This document shows positions 1 through 59,622 of a DNA stretch of 64,000 nt, piece by piece. How positions within the stretch are numbered: position 1 is the first letter of the stretch; each line of letters begins with the position of its first letter. A program made the translations under genes and the position numbers. A model generated the notes under the pieces. That model made no database searches. It was not told the DNA's origin and saw only the letters and a program-made list of their open reading frames with translations. Where the stretch lies: the NCBI GenBank assembly GCA_036877525.1, contig JAZGTH010000121.1:248001-312000 (forward strand). The letters run 5' to 3'. Source of the DNA: Chromobotia macracanthus (Eukaryota > Chordata > Actinopteri > Cypriniformes > Botiidae).

Positions 1-3000
1 AATGGCACATAACTATAGTTCCACTCAGCACATTGCTGTTTGCTGTCCTCTGTTTGCTTATTTGAGGATGTTTTGTGCATAAGGCATCTTTTATGTGACA
101 TCCCAGCTAACAGGAAAGTTCAGTGACTCATGTTCTCTAAAAGTTCTTTCAAAGTCATCGAAAAATGTTTTTACAGTAATGTTAGTAGAATGTTTCTTTA
201 ACATTATACATATTATAACATATTATTACCAAGCAGTTAGTGGAATGTTTTAAAAACAGAATAAAAAAATGTTTGAAAAATGTCCTTATAAACAAGCAAT
301 AATGTTAATACAGCGTCTGAAGAACCAGATGTTTTGAACGTTCCAAGAATGTTCAAAATGGCTTTTTAATATTTTTGTTACTAATGAAAATGTTACAGAA
401 ATGTTCTTACAACCTAAAATTGTTTTTCATATAGATCTTATATGAAGAGTAAGTCTTGTATATGTTTTGGTTTATTTTTGGTTTGTAGTATTTGTGTTTG
501 CTAGGAGATTACATTTTGAGTTGACTTTTGGATTCTTCTGCTAGATTTGTGTGTACATGCCACCACCAACATTTACAATCCTGCACAATAATGAACTTCA
601 AAAGATTTCATGAATGGAAGTAAAGCCTCCAATGGAGCACCTCTGGTGAATATTAGTGAAAATATCACAGTAGTCATCCCAGCTTGTGTTGTTTTTCCAT
701 GAATCACCAGTCAATTCCCCCACTGGGCACCGGATAAGAGGCAGGTGCTTCCTGAAACCTTTGCAAACAACTTGAGAGTTTGCTTTCATCTTTCTCAGTA
801 GGAAGCACCTGCTATTGAATATAGAATGTCATTTAAGATGTCCATAAAACATTACAAGTGTTTGCTTATTGCATAATCTGACTTGTAAAGAGACAGATGA
901 ACCATACTGTAACCATACTGTAACTATTAATATCAAAGCAGGGCTTATCAAACAGCATCAAAGACAAATAGAAATAGACCCTGTCTGGGGACATCATAGC
1001 AGGAATCAATTAAATTGATTTGAAATATTTGTTCTTTTAAAAGCCGAAGCAAAACATTAGATGATTGAACATCATAGGAGGTCGCTGAATATCTTTATTG
1101 CAGTCAGTTGATTCTTCTAGCTGTTATTCTACATAACCCTAGTCTCTGAAAAAGTAGTGGGTACATTTGGTATGTTATGTGAATAAATTTAAATATTTTC
1201 AATGTAATATTAAAGGTGTAATATTAATTGTTCTAAGAATAAGTCTGTTGTGAACCATAGCAAGTTATATCTTTCAGTAAAATCTTTTCAGTTAAATTAT
1301 GATCGGTTCAATTAAGTATCATGACAACAGCTGTGAAATGCCAAAGATGTCCAAGTCACTAAGCTATTTTATGTTAACCCTCTATTGCATGATGTTGCCT
1401 CATGGTAAGAAAAGTATTTTGCAAGCACATGATGCATATATACAATGACAGTATTTGCCTCCAGGCATCTTACGTAAAAATAATTATTGTTCATAAATAT
1501 TATTGTTATCAAAATATTATTTTTCAGATTATGTTTAGAAAATGTTTATGCATCTAGTAAAGAGCAATAACATTTAACCCTACATTTTTATCACTGCTTT
1601 CAGAGTGAGTTTCAGAGTTTCAGTGTGTGTTAGCGAGATAGACGCATGGCACAGAACGTCTGCTCTGCTCTATCTCCTGCTTTTGACTTTATTATTTTAG
1701 GCCTGCTACTTTATTCTTCTGTGACACTTCATTTCACACAATATTCCTATTTTCTTTTCCTCTGTTCTTTTCCTTGCCTTTTCTTGTTTCTTCCCTACTC
1801 ATTAATGTTTCCCTTTTCATTTAACTTTTTCCATTCAAGATGGAAAAGGTATTTATATCAACACTTAACTCGAACCCGCCCTATCTGTGAGCTGGCATTG
1901 AGATTGACTAGTGAGATAGACCAAATGCAAATTTGCTAACTTTGAATGTGGTTTAGGTCGTGGCGCTAAGGACTGACAATGTGACCATCCGTCGATCAAG
2001 GGGTTTTCCATCAAAGATATTATGGTCAGGTTACCATGAACAGATGACTTGAAACGTCACTCGCGTCAAAAACACCTAAGGCATCTTCCACAATAACAGT
2101 CCCCATGAAACACATGCAATATTTACATAGGCACTCTCACTGCTGTATTCAGACCTTTTTAAATGCATATTAAAGAACCAGCTATGATGATCAAAGGTGA
2201 GGAAAAAAATATCTTTCATTGGTGAACAATTACTACACAGATGGATATGGAACATCAAGACAATATGAGACTAATAGCACATCAAAAGACAAAACTGAAT
2301 TACACACACATTCATACCGGAGAAAAAGAGAGAGAGGGAAACCGGTGAAGCACAGATCACAAGCTATAGATAAAAGGTGTGTGTGGGGGGTCATCTAAAA
2401 AGACCACTGTGACATGGGCTGGGTAAACAGTGTACTCTGTAAAGAGTTTACACTGCCTTGTTTTAATCCATCACCCCATGTATATTTAAGGTAAGAATAA
2501 CAACAATATTTTCACATATTGGAGATCTGACTCAGCTCTCTTTGCAGATGCAAATAGATTGGTAAAGCCCCAAACCCCACCACACCCACTAACTCAGCAT
2601 TTGGTCCATCCCACATGAGACTGTCTTACATCTGCAGCTGTAGCCAGAGATTAAGACCAATCTGTCAATCTGGATGTGCCTGCTGCCCCAGAGTCCGGTT
2701 TAATCCAATGGGCGCATCACCCACTCTGCCCTTCCCTCCATAAAAACTGCATTGTTGTCCTAGCAATGGCATTAGGCACGCAAACCATGCAGGCGGTGGG
2801 AGCAGACCCAGCTGCTGACAGAGTGCTGGCTAGAACAGAGCTCAGTATTTGGTGAAAGGAACACAGAGCACCAAGCTACTCTCCCATTGCAGTGTTTTAC
2901 ACATTTTTGAGAGAGAAAAAAAATTAGGTTATAAATAAATGCGTGTTTTCCCAGTGTCCCCATTTGCAAGTTCATAAAATGGCAAATATAAAAGCAGTAC

Positions 3001-3400
3001 CACAATTTGCAGCTCTGAGGTTTTGAGGTTTGTAGGGCTGAGCCTAACTCAGCAATCAAGTCCATTATGGTGGATGCAAAGAAAATACTGATCAGCTGCC
3101 AGAATAGTTTTTATGCATGGAAATGCTCTCTAGGGGAACTATACATTTGGTAAGGTTTAAAAGGTAGGGTAAGCTATTTCGGAGATCCTAGCCATAGCAA
3201 GCTATCTTTGAAAGCATAAGATCCCACCCTCCCCCCAATAGTACACAGAGGAATGCAAATACATAGTTTGACATGCATTGCGAGTCCTGTCATTGCATTA
3301 GGCCCGAACGCAATGATTGGACAAACATTTGATGGTATGCAAATATATTTATACCACTTAGTAATGGCTATTAAAGTGTTAAGATACTTTCAACCAGCAT
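1..3400. other. Upstream intergenic DNA
   Basis: AT-rich sequence with no supportable coding exon. Open frames here (for example 1646-1939 +, 2772-3065 -) are short, low in complexity and resemble no known family. It holds MITE copy 1 (102-424). A CCAAT box near 2706 followed by a TATA-like CATAAAAA near 2740 could be a weak upstream promoter, but nothing else supports that. A short palindromic motif near 3293-3325 recurs in reverse complement near 26412. Confidence 0.6.
102..424 (+). mobile_element. MITE family A, copy 1
   Basis: Starts with CCCAGCTAACAGG and runs through the family's hallmark TGTTCTCTAAAAGTTC block to the other end, CAACCTAAAATTGTT. It is near full length (about 320 bp) with no coding capacity. 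The plus orientation is defined here as the copy that reads the TTCTCTAAAAGTTC block forward. The right-hand terminal repeat has decayed. Confidence 0.75.
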
Positions 3401-4041
3401 AAAAAGTGTTTGTGGAAAACATCACCCACCCTCCCTTTAAATGAATATAGCAGGGTCTGTAAGTGGTGCATTTTCATCATGATCTCAATTTATGGTTATT
3501 TAAAAAAAGGGATATTTTGCAAATAATAGCCCAGCCCGGCATCATACTACCAATAGAGGGTGGCGATGAGCACACGGTTTTGTTTGCTAAAAAATCAGCA
3601 AATTGGCTCCTCCTTTTGAACCCACCACCAAGTGCCCCTCTTCCCACTCCACCTCTCCATCTCCCGTCCTCAAAGCATGAACTTCTAGGCGGTACACCAT
3701 TACGACAGCCGCATTTCATCCCACTATACGTTGCGTTCCTGGTTTCTCTCTTTCTCTCTGCATTCACTTCCTTACTTTCAGCCCTCCCTCTCTTTCTCTC
3801 CTCCTCTACATCCTCAATCTCTCGGCGGCAGTTTGCGTCCTGAGAGAACCGGCACCAAACCGACGCATCCATGGGGCGAGCGCAGCATCTTTATCTCTCC
3901 ACGGTGCCATCTGAAGTCATATAGGGGGACGTTAGCAACCATCGCGAGAAACACAAATCGGGCTCGCAGTTTCATCTCTGGGCTTTAAACTTAAAAGCTT
4001 TTCATATTCCCAAATCGCATTCGTCGCGACGAGTTTTGGCG
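3401..4041 (+). promoter_or_regulatory. slc24a3: slc24a3 promoter and 5'UTR region
   Basis: The base composition becomes richer in C, G and CpG from about 3810 up to the start codon, unlike the AT-rich DNA on either side. A long pyrimidine-rich stretch lies at 3740-3830. This region must contain the transcription start and 5'UTR of slc24a3, because the first coding exon begins at 4042. The exact start site and any non-coding upstream exon cannot be read from the sequence. Open frames on both strands here (3463-3872) are compositional artefacts. Confidence 0.5.
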
Positions 4042-52121
<48,080 letters not shown>

Positions 52122-55100
52122 GATCATTCTTGGCTCTCCTTTTTTGACCTTGTGAAAACAATGGCACAAGTCCTTGAATCAGAGGCAGACCGACTCTCGT
52201 TCTGAAGGAATGTTTATTTATTGATCTTGTTATTCTTTTATTTTTTTACAGTGGGTACAATATTGATGGAGTCTCTGGGTCTGTGGTATTATAGGACAGA
52301 AAGGAGAAAAGAGCATTTGTGTTTTGAAGGATGCTCCCGTTGACCGATATAGACTCTTCTGACAGGAAAGAAATATGGTAAAAGATGACTACTGCCTGAA
52401 TTGATGTGAATACTTTATTTCTTCAGATATTTTGCATATTACATATTTAAAGAATATGATCTAAATGTATTTTATGATGACATTTGTTCTATTAGCTGCT
52501 AACGGACTGAAAAAAGGCTGGACTTTTAATTAATATTGGTAAAATTATAGATTTATGTGAAACATATGTTTAAAAAAGGTACTGGTGACCTATTGCGAGT
52601 AATTGTGAACAGTGCTGAAGTGGCGAACAGAGAATCCTGTTGTTTCATTTGGGCATTACCCAAGTCACTACTTTCAACCTTCATATCGCAGTTTGATTTG
52701 AAGGATCTGGGCTCTTTGGTATATTCCCATTATTCCAGTGAGAATATGTTTACTTTGCAGGGTGGGAGTAAAGCAGAAAATAGATCATATCGGATCAAAT
52801 TTAAGTCAAAAACCTTTGCACCACTTTTTAGGGAAACAGCATCCGTTTCTTTTCACCTGTTTGGAAACACTTGATGGAACACTACAGCATACTACCAACA
52901 TTTGTGTTTATTGAGAAGATATTCTTGTGTGATATAAGAGGTTTCTATAGATGTGTTTGTAACGCTCTGTATATACCGAAACAGAGAAACGTTTATTTAA
53001 TAACTTATTGAAAACTATTTATGCACATTACTTTCCTATGACATACTGAAACAAAACCAACCCACAGCTGTCCCAAAGAACAGACGTTCTGGAGTTTTAG
53101 CCAGTCAACGCTGTTTAGTTCTTCAGATCTTGTGTGTGAGCCTTTTCTACTGGATTTCCTTCATCTCTGAATATTATGCACCCTTGTAGATGCACCTTTG
53201 ACTCAATATGTAAAACGGTTTTTACTGTTTGATATATATGTGACATGGGAGGTTACTGTAAAGGTAATTTTTTGAACACTCCAAACTTTGTCAGGCAATT
53301 AAGGAATATATATATATATATATATACCTACACACACATACATATATATATATTTTATACTAAACTGTTAAGAAATGGCCCATTTCCAGCAGCTGATTAG
53401 CAGGAAACATGTCCTGGTAAAATGAAGCTAACGTCTGTATCATTTTGATGAGACTTTCAGCGGTCTGTTTTAAGTAGGATATAAATTCTTAGGTGTAACT
53501 CTAAAAAGCCTATGGAAATTTGCTGTATAATAAGTCAAGTAATTTTCTGTTAGCATGCCACACTTTTAGAATTTATTCAATAAATCCTCTCAGCATAACA
53601 GAGATCGGAAGTGTTCGAAGGATGCAGATAACACCATGGATTTGTTTTATTTTTTTGCGTGTCCATTTGTAAGTCACAGGCTTAATTCTTGGACTTTTTT
53701 AAAGGGCAATTTAAATGCCTTGTTTTAAAATATGCCTTGGGTTCGGGGGCAGTCAAATAGACATCACCACAATGCATCACAGCTGTAAGCTTTTAACTGT
53801 GACACAATATGTGTGGACTATTTGTTCTCTCTCCTTATAGAGGGTTTTAGTGAACTGACAAAGTAGTAATTCTGTGTATAGACTGTTATAGTCTAGTAGA
53901 CCACTTCATGCAGATTTCTTAGTCTGAAGGCACATTACAGGTACATTTGTGTTTTATGCACTGATTAAAACTGGTTGTTTTGTCTGTCATAATTTAAAAA
54001 TAGAATTTAGATGAAACATAAATGCAAGAGTATTGCGGCAAAGTATTTTTATCACAAAGCAACTTTGTATTTTGTATTGCAAAATGTTTAGAAATGTTTT
54101 CTGCTTTAAAGATCTTTAGGGTGTGCTTTAAGTGAATCAACATATTTATTCTTTAGCTCATAAAACTAACTTATCAATTTATCAGCTTACTGTCATTACT
54201 TAGCATGTTTAAAAATCCAAAGCCACAGTTTAGGATATTCTAGGGCATTCTTTCAAACACTGACATAACGGTGGGCAGTGATTATATTAGCAAATATGAA
54301 GATTTTGTTTTATATCCAAAATATACACAGAAGGTCTAATGAGCAATGGGCTGTTCCTGTTCAAATAAGCTAGGTGTAATTCAAGTAATGTGTGCTTTAT
54401 GGAGATGTCTTTGGGTGCTAAAGATTGTTGGTTAATTGTTTTCTTCTTCGTAAAGCAGGGTATTATAAGAACAATGTCAGGAAGGCAGGGTTTATTTAAA
54501 TGAAAGAAATGCAATAATATTTAGATTAATTAATTACTGTGTTTATATATTTTGCTTGTAAATGCTTAACATGACACATCACATTCTTTACTTAAATATA
54601 TCAGTAAGTTTTTGATAAAGTTTGTCCACTCTGTGCTCCATACTAAGAATTTTAAAAAGTGAAGCAAAATAGTTGATTTTCACTGCTACTTTGTATCGCT
54701 CAATAATCAGTACATTGATGCCTGTTTATATGGTTGCTGTACCAGCCGTATATTAAAGGCTAAAACGCTAGTCTACAAAGTGAATTATTATTACATACTG
54801 ATCAGTTCTATTTGGTCATCATCACTTTTGGAAATGAAAGTGCTGCTGTTTGTACGCACATGTAACTAAATAATAATAATGACGATAATATTAGTTTGAG
54901 GGCATGCACAACCAATTAGCCCACGATTAAACAAGTTTTATTCATCTTTCCTTTTCTTGTCTGCTGATATTTCTTTATGGATTCAGGCATATTTGAAACA
55001 AAAATGTGATTTTTACAGATTGATCCATTGTTGATGTACATAAATATACATACATAAAAATGTCCTAATTTTTTGTCTTTGCCTGTATATCTGTTGACTA

Positions 55101-55515
55101 TATTTTCATAGATACTGTACAATGTTTGGGTCCTTTATTTGTTTATTTTTAATATTGTGTTGAGGGTTCTATACCCTTTGGTTTGCTAAATTGCATGGGA
55201 CATTTAAATATAATAAATTATTTATGTTTATTACTATTACACATTGTTGAGCACTGGACATACAGTTGTGGAATTAGACCTTTTAGATTATTGCATGTTT
55301 TTTCTTTTGTCTTTGTTTTTTTTTTTTTAAAGGGAACTCTGCTGGGCTTCTTCAATGACAGCATACAGTAGATATTTTATTCAGAGTAACTGATGTCTTC
55401 TGGATTTCAGGAATCATGGTGGTTGGCTTTATGTATTAAACTATTTTGTTCAGGTGTTTCAGTTGTATATCAGAGAACATTTTTGCTACTTGAGCATAAT
55501 TAAAATGATCTTTGC
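52122..55515 (+). other. slc24a3: Probable slc24a3 3'UTR and downstream sequence
   Basis: AT-rich sequence without coding potential after the stop codon. Candidate polyadenylation signals are AATAAA at 53579-53584 and 55212-55217, with ATTAAA-type sites near 55434 and 55500. A (TA)n tract lies at 53310-53325. Apart from that tract and a short TACACACACATACATATA stretch just after it, repeats are scarce compared with the introns, which fits a long UTR. The true end cannot be decided by eye. Confidence 0.5.
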
Positions 55516-55557
55516 TGAGGTAAGCCGTGCTGTCATCCTTCATTGTGTGTGTCTGTG

Positions 55558-55800
55558 GTCCTGTTATTATGTTATGGGGGCCAAATGCAAATGTCCCCAC
55601 AAGAATAGTAATACCAATACATTTTGACCTTGTGAGGACATTTTGGCTTATAAATGGTTTATATGGCTTATACTAAAAAAAAAATCAGAAATTTTTTTTC
55701 AAGCAGAAAACTTCTGTGATGATTAGGTTTAGGGGTAGGGTTAGTGTAGGAATAGTGATGAAATATACAGTTTGTACGGTGTGAAAACCATTACATCTAT
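55558..55800 (+). mobile_element. GTCCCC-type repeat (family C), opposite orientation
   Basis: Contains GGGGGCCAAATGCAAATG, TGTCCCCACAAGAATAG, ACCTTGTGAGGACATTTTGG, GCTTATAAATGG, GGTTTAGGGGTAGGGTTAG and CAGTTTGTACGGTGTG, the reverse complement order of 43836-44072. Non-coding. Confidence 0.8.
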
Positions 55801-55917
55801 GGAATGAACCTATAAAACAGAATAACTCAACACGTGTGTGTGTTTTAACTGTATGTTGTGGAGCGAAATCCATAAAACCTATACATTCATCATTATCTTA
55901 GTATGAAACCACTTATG

Positions 55918-55985
55918 TTTACATTTACATGTATTCATTTAGCAGATGCTTTTATCCAAAGCAACTTACCAAGTGGGAGAAAAAG
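55918..55985 (-). mobile_element. SINE tail fragment
   Basis: TTACATTTACATGTATTC, TTTAGCAGATGCTTTTATCC and AAAGCAACTTACCAAG form the well-known teleost SINE tail, read here in reverse complement. The tRNA-like head is not visible nearby. Confidence 0.6.
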
Positions 55986-56340
55986 CATTCAACATTTTGC
56001 CCTAAAAACCAACAAGCCCAGCCTACAAAGCTGCTTTTACAAGTGGCAATAGTTCTGATGCCAGTGACAGGACTATTTTTAATTTTAAAAAATGTGCTCA
56101 CAACTACAAATACAAAAACATGTCAAAAACCATCTTGCTGAGAAGTATTAGGTGGTCCTTACAAGTTAATGTTCACTTGATAAAGTTCAAAGGCTCCTAA
56201 ATTCTCCAAATTCGCTTTAAATCTACTGCATCTGTATGTGTGTGAAAAGGGACAGCTTTCCTGTAACTTTATAATGCCTAATGAAATCAATTCTGACTTA
56301 ATGTTCAGCTTATTCAACTTCTTCGTCTTTAATTTACCGT
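55986..56340. other. Short intergenic stretch
   Basis: Between the SINE fragment and the promoter of the next gene; AT-rich, with nothing recognisable. Confidence 0.6.
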
Positions 56341-56629
56341 ATAACGGAATAGCGCCACAATTGTCTCAATGCACGGCTGTAATGCTCTCTGGTGACGTCA
56401 GTTCTCGCTATGCTTATGGAATTTGTAGTCCGTTTCACAATCCCAATGTTCCGCCAACGTTGCTGTGACGTTTTGGTAACGTGGTACTAGCGTTAGCTGG
56501 GAACCGTTTGATAACCATTTCCGCATATTTCTCCTACATATCGCCGTGTTTATCAAGAAGGGCATTTTCAGGGATCAAATCTGGCGCATCGTGTTGTTTG
56601 TACATGTGAAATTAAACGTGCTCATATAA
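56341..56629 (+). promoter_or_regulatory. Promoter and 5'UTR of the DUF4806 gene
   Basis: CpG-rich compared with its flanks. A perfect CRE, TGACGTCA, lies at 56393-56400, and TGGAATTTGTAGTCC at 56417-56431 resembles the ZNF143/Staf motif on the reverse strand. No TATA box stands out. This is a typical layout for a TATA-less, broadly expressed promoter. The transcription start is not determined. Confidence 0.5.
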
Positions 56630-56897
56630 ATGGATCCCAGCAATATCAGTCGCGCAAACTGGCCTATAAACCGACGGATGGAGGGTTTCGTGATCAAACA
56701 CGCTGAAAACATGGCACTGGGGACAGTGCAGAGATGTTCCTCTGCCGTATCTGAGGAAATGCAACCCCTGCCAAGCGACAAAAGCTCAGAGGACATCCCG
56801 GGGCGGGCCGAGGTGAACTACAGCGCGAATGCGGGGTCCTTCACTCCCGCTGCAATGGCGGTCAAATGTTTGCATGAGGATGCATCTTCATTATCAG
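56630..56897 (+). CDS. DUF4806 gene coding exon 1 (residues 1-89 plus 1 nt)
   Basis: ATG at 56630 directly follows a TAA in frame; +4 is G but -3 is T, a moderate context. Donor TTATCAG|GTAGCC, phase 1. The protein segment (MDPSNISRANWPINRRMEGF..) is polar, with no signal peptide or membrane segment. Composition is CpG-rich, continuing from the promoter. Confidence 0.8.
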
Positions 56898-58634
56898 GTA
56901 GCCCGTCAGTACGATCGCAACGTAAAACTTTGTTCGTTGTCTTCAGTCGTGATACTATTCTGCTTTACAACGGGCGCTCCTGAACCTCATCAAATGTGCG
57001 CACGTTTGTCAAATTATTTCATGCATCCTCGACTCCATAGTAAAAAACACTGATTTTGTTCAACTTTTGTTAAAACACTTCATGCATGTAAACAAACGTG
57101 ATAAAGCGACTTATGTATTAAGCAGAAAACTAGCATATGACAAACCATTCATAGAGTGAATGCAATGTGAAGTACTTTAACATTTACCATCGTGTAACAA
57201 CAACATTTGTCTGTATTTGCATGTAAAGCACCCTCACAACACACCAACAAGTGTCTTACAAACGTAGTAAAGTTATTTTTCCTCCTAAAACGTGTATTTG
57301 CAAATGGCTTTTGTCATAAGCTCAATTTTCTGTTGGTCTTTTCCAAATCATATAACCTGTTTCTGAATTCTGACATTCTGAAAGAGCTTAAAAAAGGAGT
57401 ATTTTACAAAATAATATGGCACGTAGACTGAATTTATATAGCTGATATAACTAAATCGGAGTTTATATACTGCTGCTGAATGTTAACCATTGTTCTTCTA
57501 TTTGTTTTGCTTTCGGCAACTGCAGAGACAGCAGCCCATAGGCAAATCATAACTCTTCTTATTGAGATTAAGGAGGAACAAAAGAGGCAGTGGGCAGTGC
57601 TGAAGGACCTACAGGCCAGGGTTTATGGACAGGAGTGTGAAGAAGAGGTGGAGGTTCTTGAAACAGAGCTACCACTGATGACAATGGAACAGCTTGATGA
57701 TTTGGAACGGCATCTAGAAGATACTGAGGCACAGAGGAGAATGGTACCATTTGAGAACAAATAAATGTTTAAATAATTGCTTTAATAACACATTGAAAAC
57801 ATGAACTGTCCACCTGAATTCCAGATAATCAGGAAAAGTTTATAATAATCTTATTTGCTTTTTTAATTCAAATTGAATGTGTTTTTTGAAGTTGACAGGT
57901 TTAAGCATTTAAATAGAAGATTGTTTTGAGACCATCTCTACTCATTTATTCACACTAAGTGTTCTATCTGTTTTGACTACTTATTGATGTTTTGGTTTTA
58001 CATAGGTGTCACACCTCGCTCGCATGGGCGGAGCCACGGTGGATGATGCAGTCCGACGTCTTATGCACGCAGTTTTTACTTACAGTTTGGGCTCAGAGCT
58101 CAACTGGGTTGGCAGGGGACAGAAAAGAAGCTTCAGAAATACCAGACTGCAGGAAATTTTATTCCGTAAGCATGAAAATCTTTAATTTACTTGCATGTCT
58201 GCATGTAAGCATAAAAATCTTTATTCTACTTGCATGTCTGCACAGTTACCTTTCTAAGACACGATTTTGAAGTTGTAAAGTTAGTACTCTGGCATGGTCA
58301 AATGTTTTAATTTATCGACTGTATTTAGTTATCGTTGTATTTATTGTATATATCGACTTTGTCGATAATGTTTATAAGACCACTGTTTTGTGACGTTTTA
58401 AAATTGTTCCCAACAGGTGCTTTGAAGAGAACACCTGTAGGAAAGGAGGCGACACACCACCAGTTTTCAGATGTGGTAAAGAAATGGTTGCGGTTTGCCC
58501 CTTTCCGACAAAAGGGAAATGGACGAGGACAGCATTGGAAACATGTTGATTTCATGTGTCCCAAGTATCATAGTGCTGTGGGGGACTGTAACCAGCTGAA
58601 GTTGGAATCCGGCGAGGCTCAAGGTTCAATATAA
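56630..58634 (+). CDS. DUF4806-domain protein, four coding exons (287 aa)
   Basis: Exons 56630-56897, 57526-57743, 58006-58165 and 58417-58634 join in phase (1, 0, 1) into 864 nt, 287 residues plus stop. The start ATG is immediately preceded by an in-frame TAA, so the N-terminus is firm. Residues 1-89 are unlike anything I recognise. Residues 90-162 form a charged helical, probably coiled-coil segment (EIKEEQKRQWAVLKDLQARV). Residues from about 163 match the DUF4806 pattern: LARMGGATVDDAVRRLMHAV, SELNWVGRGQKRSF, then ALKRTPVG and a VVKKWLRFAPFR block. DUF4806 proteins are numerous in fish and of unknown function; some occur in genes related to transposons. No transposase or nuclease domain is present. 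The intact frame and splice sites indicate a functional gene. Confidence 0.85.
57526..57743 (+). CDS. DUF4806 gene coding exon 2 (residues 90-162)
   Basis: Acceptor GGCAACTGCAG|AGACAGC; donor GAGAATG|GTACCA. 218 nt, phase 1 to 0. Encodes a Glu/Lys/Leu-rich helical segment ending in LDDLERHLEDTEAQRRM, as commonly found just before DUF4806. If intron 2 were kept, the frame would stop at 57764, giving a protein without the domain. Confidence 0.82.
58006..58165 (+). CDS. DUF4806 gene coding exon 3 (residues 163-215 plus 1 nt)
   Basis: Acceptor TTTTACATAG|GTGTCACAC; donor TTATTCC|GTAAGC. 160 nt, phase 0 to 1. Encodes VSHLARMGGATVDDAVRRLM, HAVFTYSLGSELNWVGRGQK and RSFRNTRLQEILF, the core of the DUF4806 domain with the invariant-looking GG and NW.GRG.K motifs. 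Confidence 0.88.
58166..58243. repeat. 39-bp tandem duplication containing a splice donor
   Basis: Two adjacent units, 58166-58204 and 58205-58243, each start GTAAGCAT and end ACTTGCATGTCTGCA, with about five differences between them. The first unit starts exactly at the exon 3 donor, so the GTAAGC donor is duplicated. Confidence 0.93.
58417..58634 (+). CDS. DUF4806 gene coding exon 4 (stop)
   Basis: Acceptor TTCCCAACAG|GTGCTTTG; 218 nt ending TAA at 58632-58634. Encodes ALKRTPVGKEATHHQFSDVV, KKWLRFAPFRQKGNGRG and a tail with CPKYHSAVGDCNQLKLE. The TP...AT......V..WLR.A pattern is usual just after the DUF4806 core. Confidence 0.88.
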
Positions 58635-59300
58635 TAGCATTATAAAACAGCCCATTTTATATGTGAAGGTGGACTTAGTAAATCAAAAAAATAAAAATGA
58701 CAAGAGCGTGAAGGATTGGCTGTTGTCATAAGTAAATGATTTTGGTCATGTTACGTAGTGCGTTACGTAGTGTTATGTAGTCTCGGTCCCAGTATTGACT
58801 ACAGGCTGTGTAAAGAAATATCTATCCTTTCAGCTTTCTTAACATTAAAATAAACTGTTATTACTGTGTTTGTGTGGGTGGGTGGGAGGGTTTGGGTTAC
58901 AGGGGCAGCATAGATCTTCGTAATGGATTATGTAAAAGATCTGATGTGTTTTAATTATTGATTTCTAGCAAGTAATGGTTTTGTAATCAGTGGAAAATTA
59001 AGAACACTTTCTTGCATGGTTCAGTGCCATAATGCTTGACAATATATTAAAACAAGCATTTATTAAGCACTACAGCACAGGTAGCGTCAGATGTATCTGT
59101 TTCTTTTTCACATGAATAACCTTGATTAATAAAATGTCAAAATATATTTCTGAAGTTGTATTTCTTCCAAGTCATTCCAGTTCATCTTTTTGTGAGATAA
59201 ATGTTGAAACTAAATTACAATACACAAAATAAAGTTAATAATAGTAATAGAACAACAGGTTTAGGCCAGCCTACATTGAGAGACATTTCCACATCCGGTC
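58635..59300 (+). other. 3'UTR of the DUF4806 gene and intergenic DNA
   Basis: AATAAA polyadenylation signals occur at 58690-58695, 58849-58854 and 59128-59133; the first gives a very short UTR. The rest is AT-rich intergenic DNA with no further feature. Confidence 0.5.
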
Positions 59301-59622
59301 ATGTCTACTTACACGTATAGTCGTTCATAGGTTTTCTAGCTTTTCAATTGTCATTCCCGTTCAGCGGATGGTCGGTCTAACAAAGACTTTTCCAAAGACA
59401 TTCCCAGCAGGAACACGTGATGTGAAACTCGATGCAAATCAACTTTTGTTCTCCTCCTGGAGTTTGTTTTTGCCGGGAGAGGTCGGATAATGCCGGAGTG
59501 TTGAGCAGTCATGTAGGATCATCTCAAACTTGGTTAACAGCAGAAAGGCTTTTTGGAGAAACATCATTCATGCTGTTATGATGCCCTTTTGGTAACGGGA
59601 GTCCTAGTTTCGACCCGTTAAG
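59301..59622 (+). promoter_or_regulatory. Possible promoter and non-coding first exon of a downstream gene
   Basis: CpG content rises between about 59320 and 59640, and CGTTAAG|GTAAAA at 59622/59623 is a good donor. No sustained open frame precedes it, so it would be a 5'UTR exon. In vertebrates RIN2 follows SLC24A3 in the same orientation, which makes rin2 the natural candidate. No RIN2 coding sequence was recognised in the remaining window. Confidence 0.25.

Noticed and set aside
1646..1939. 97-codon open frame on the plus strand
   Set aside because: Phe/Leu-rich translation of a pyrimidine-rich stretch, no family resemblance, no promoter or splice context.
3463..3988. Overlapping open frames of 85-131 codons on both strands
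   Set aside because: They lie in the C/T-rich promoter and 5'UTR of slc24a3 and mirror each other; composition explains them.
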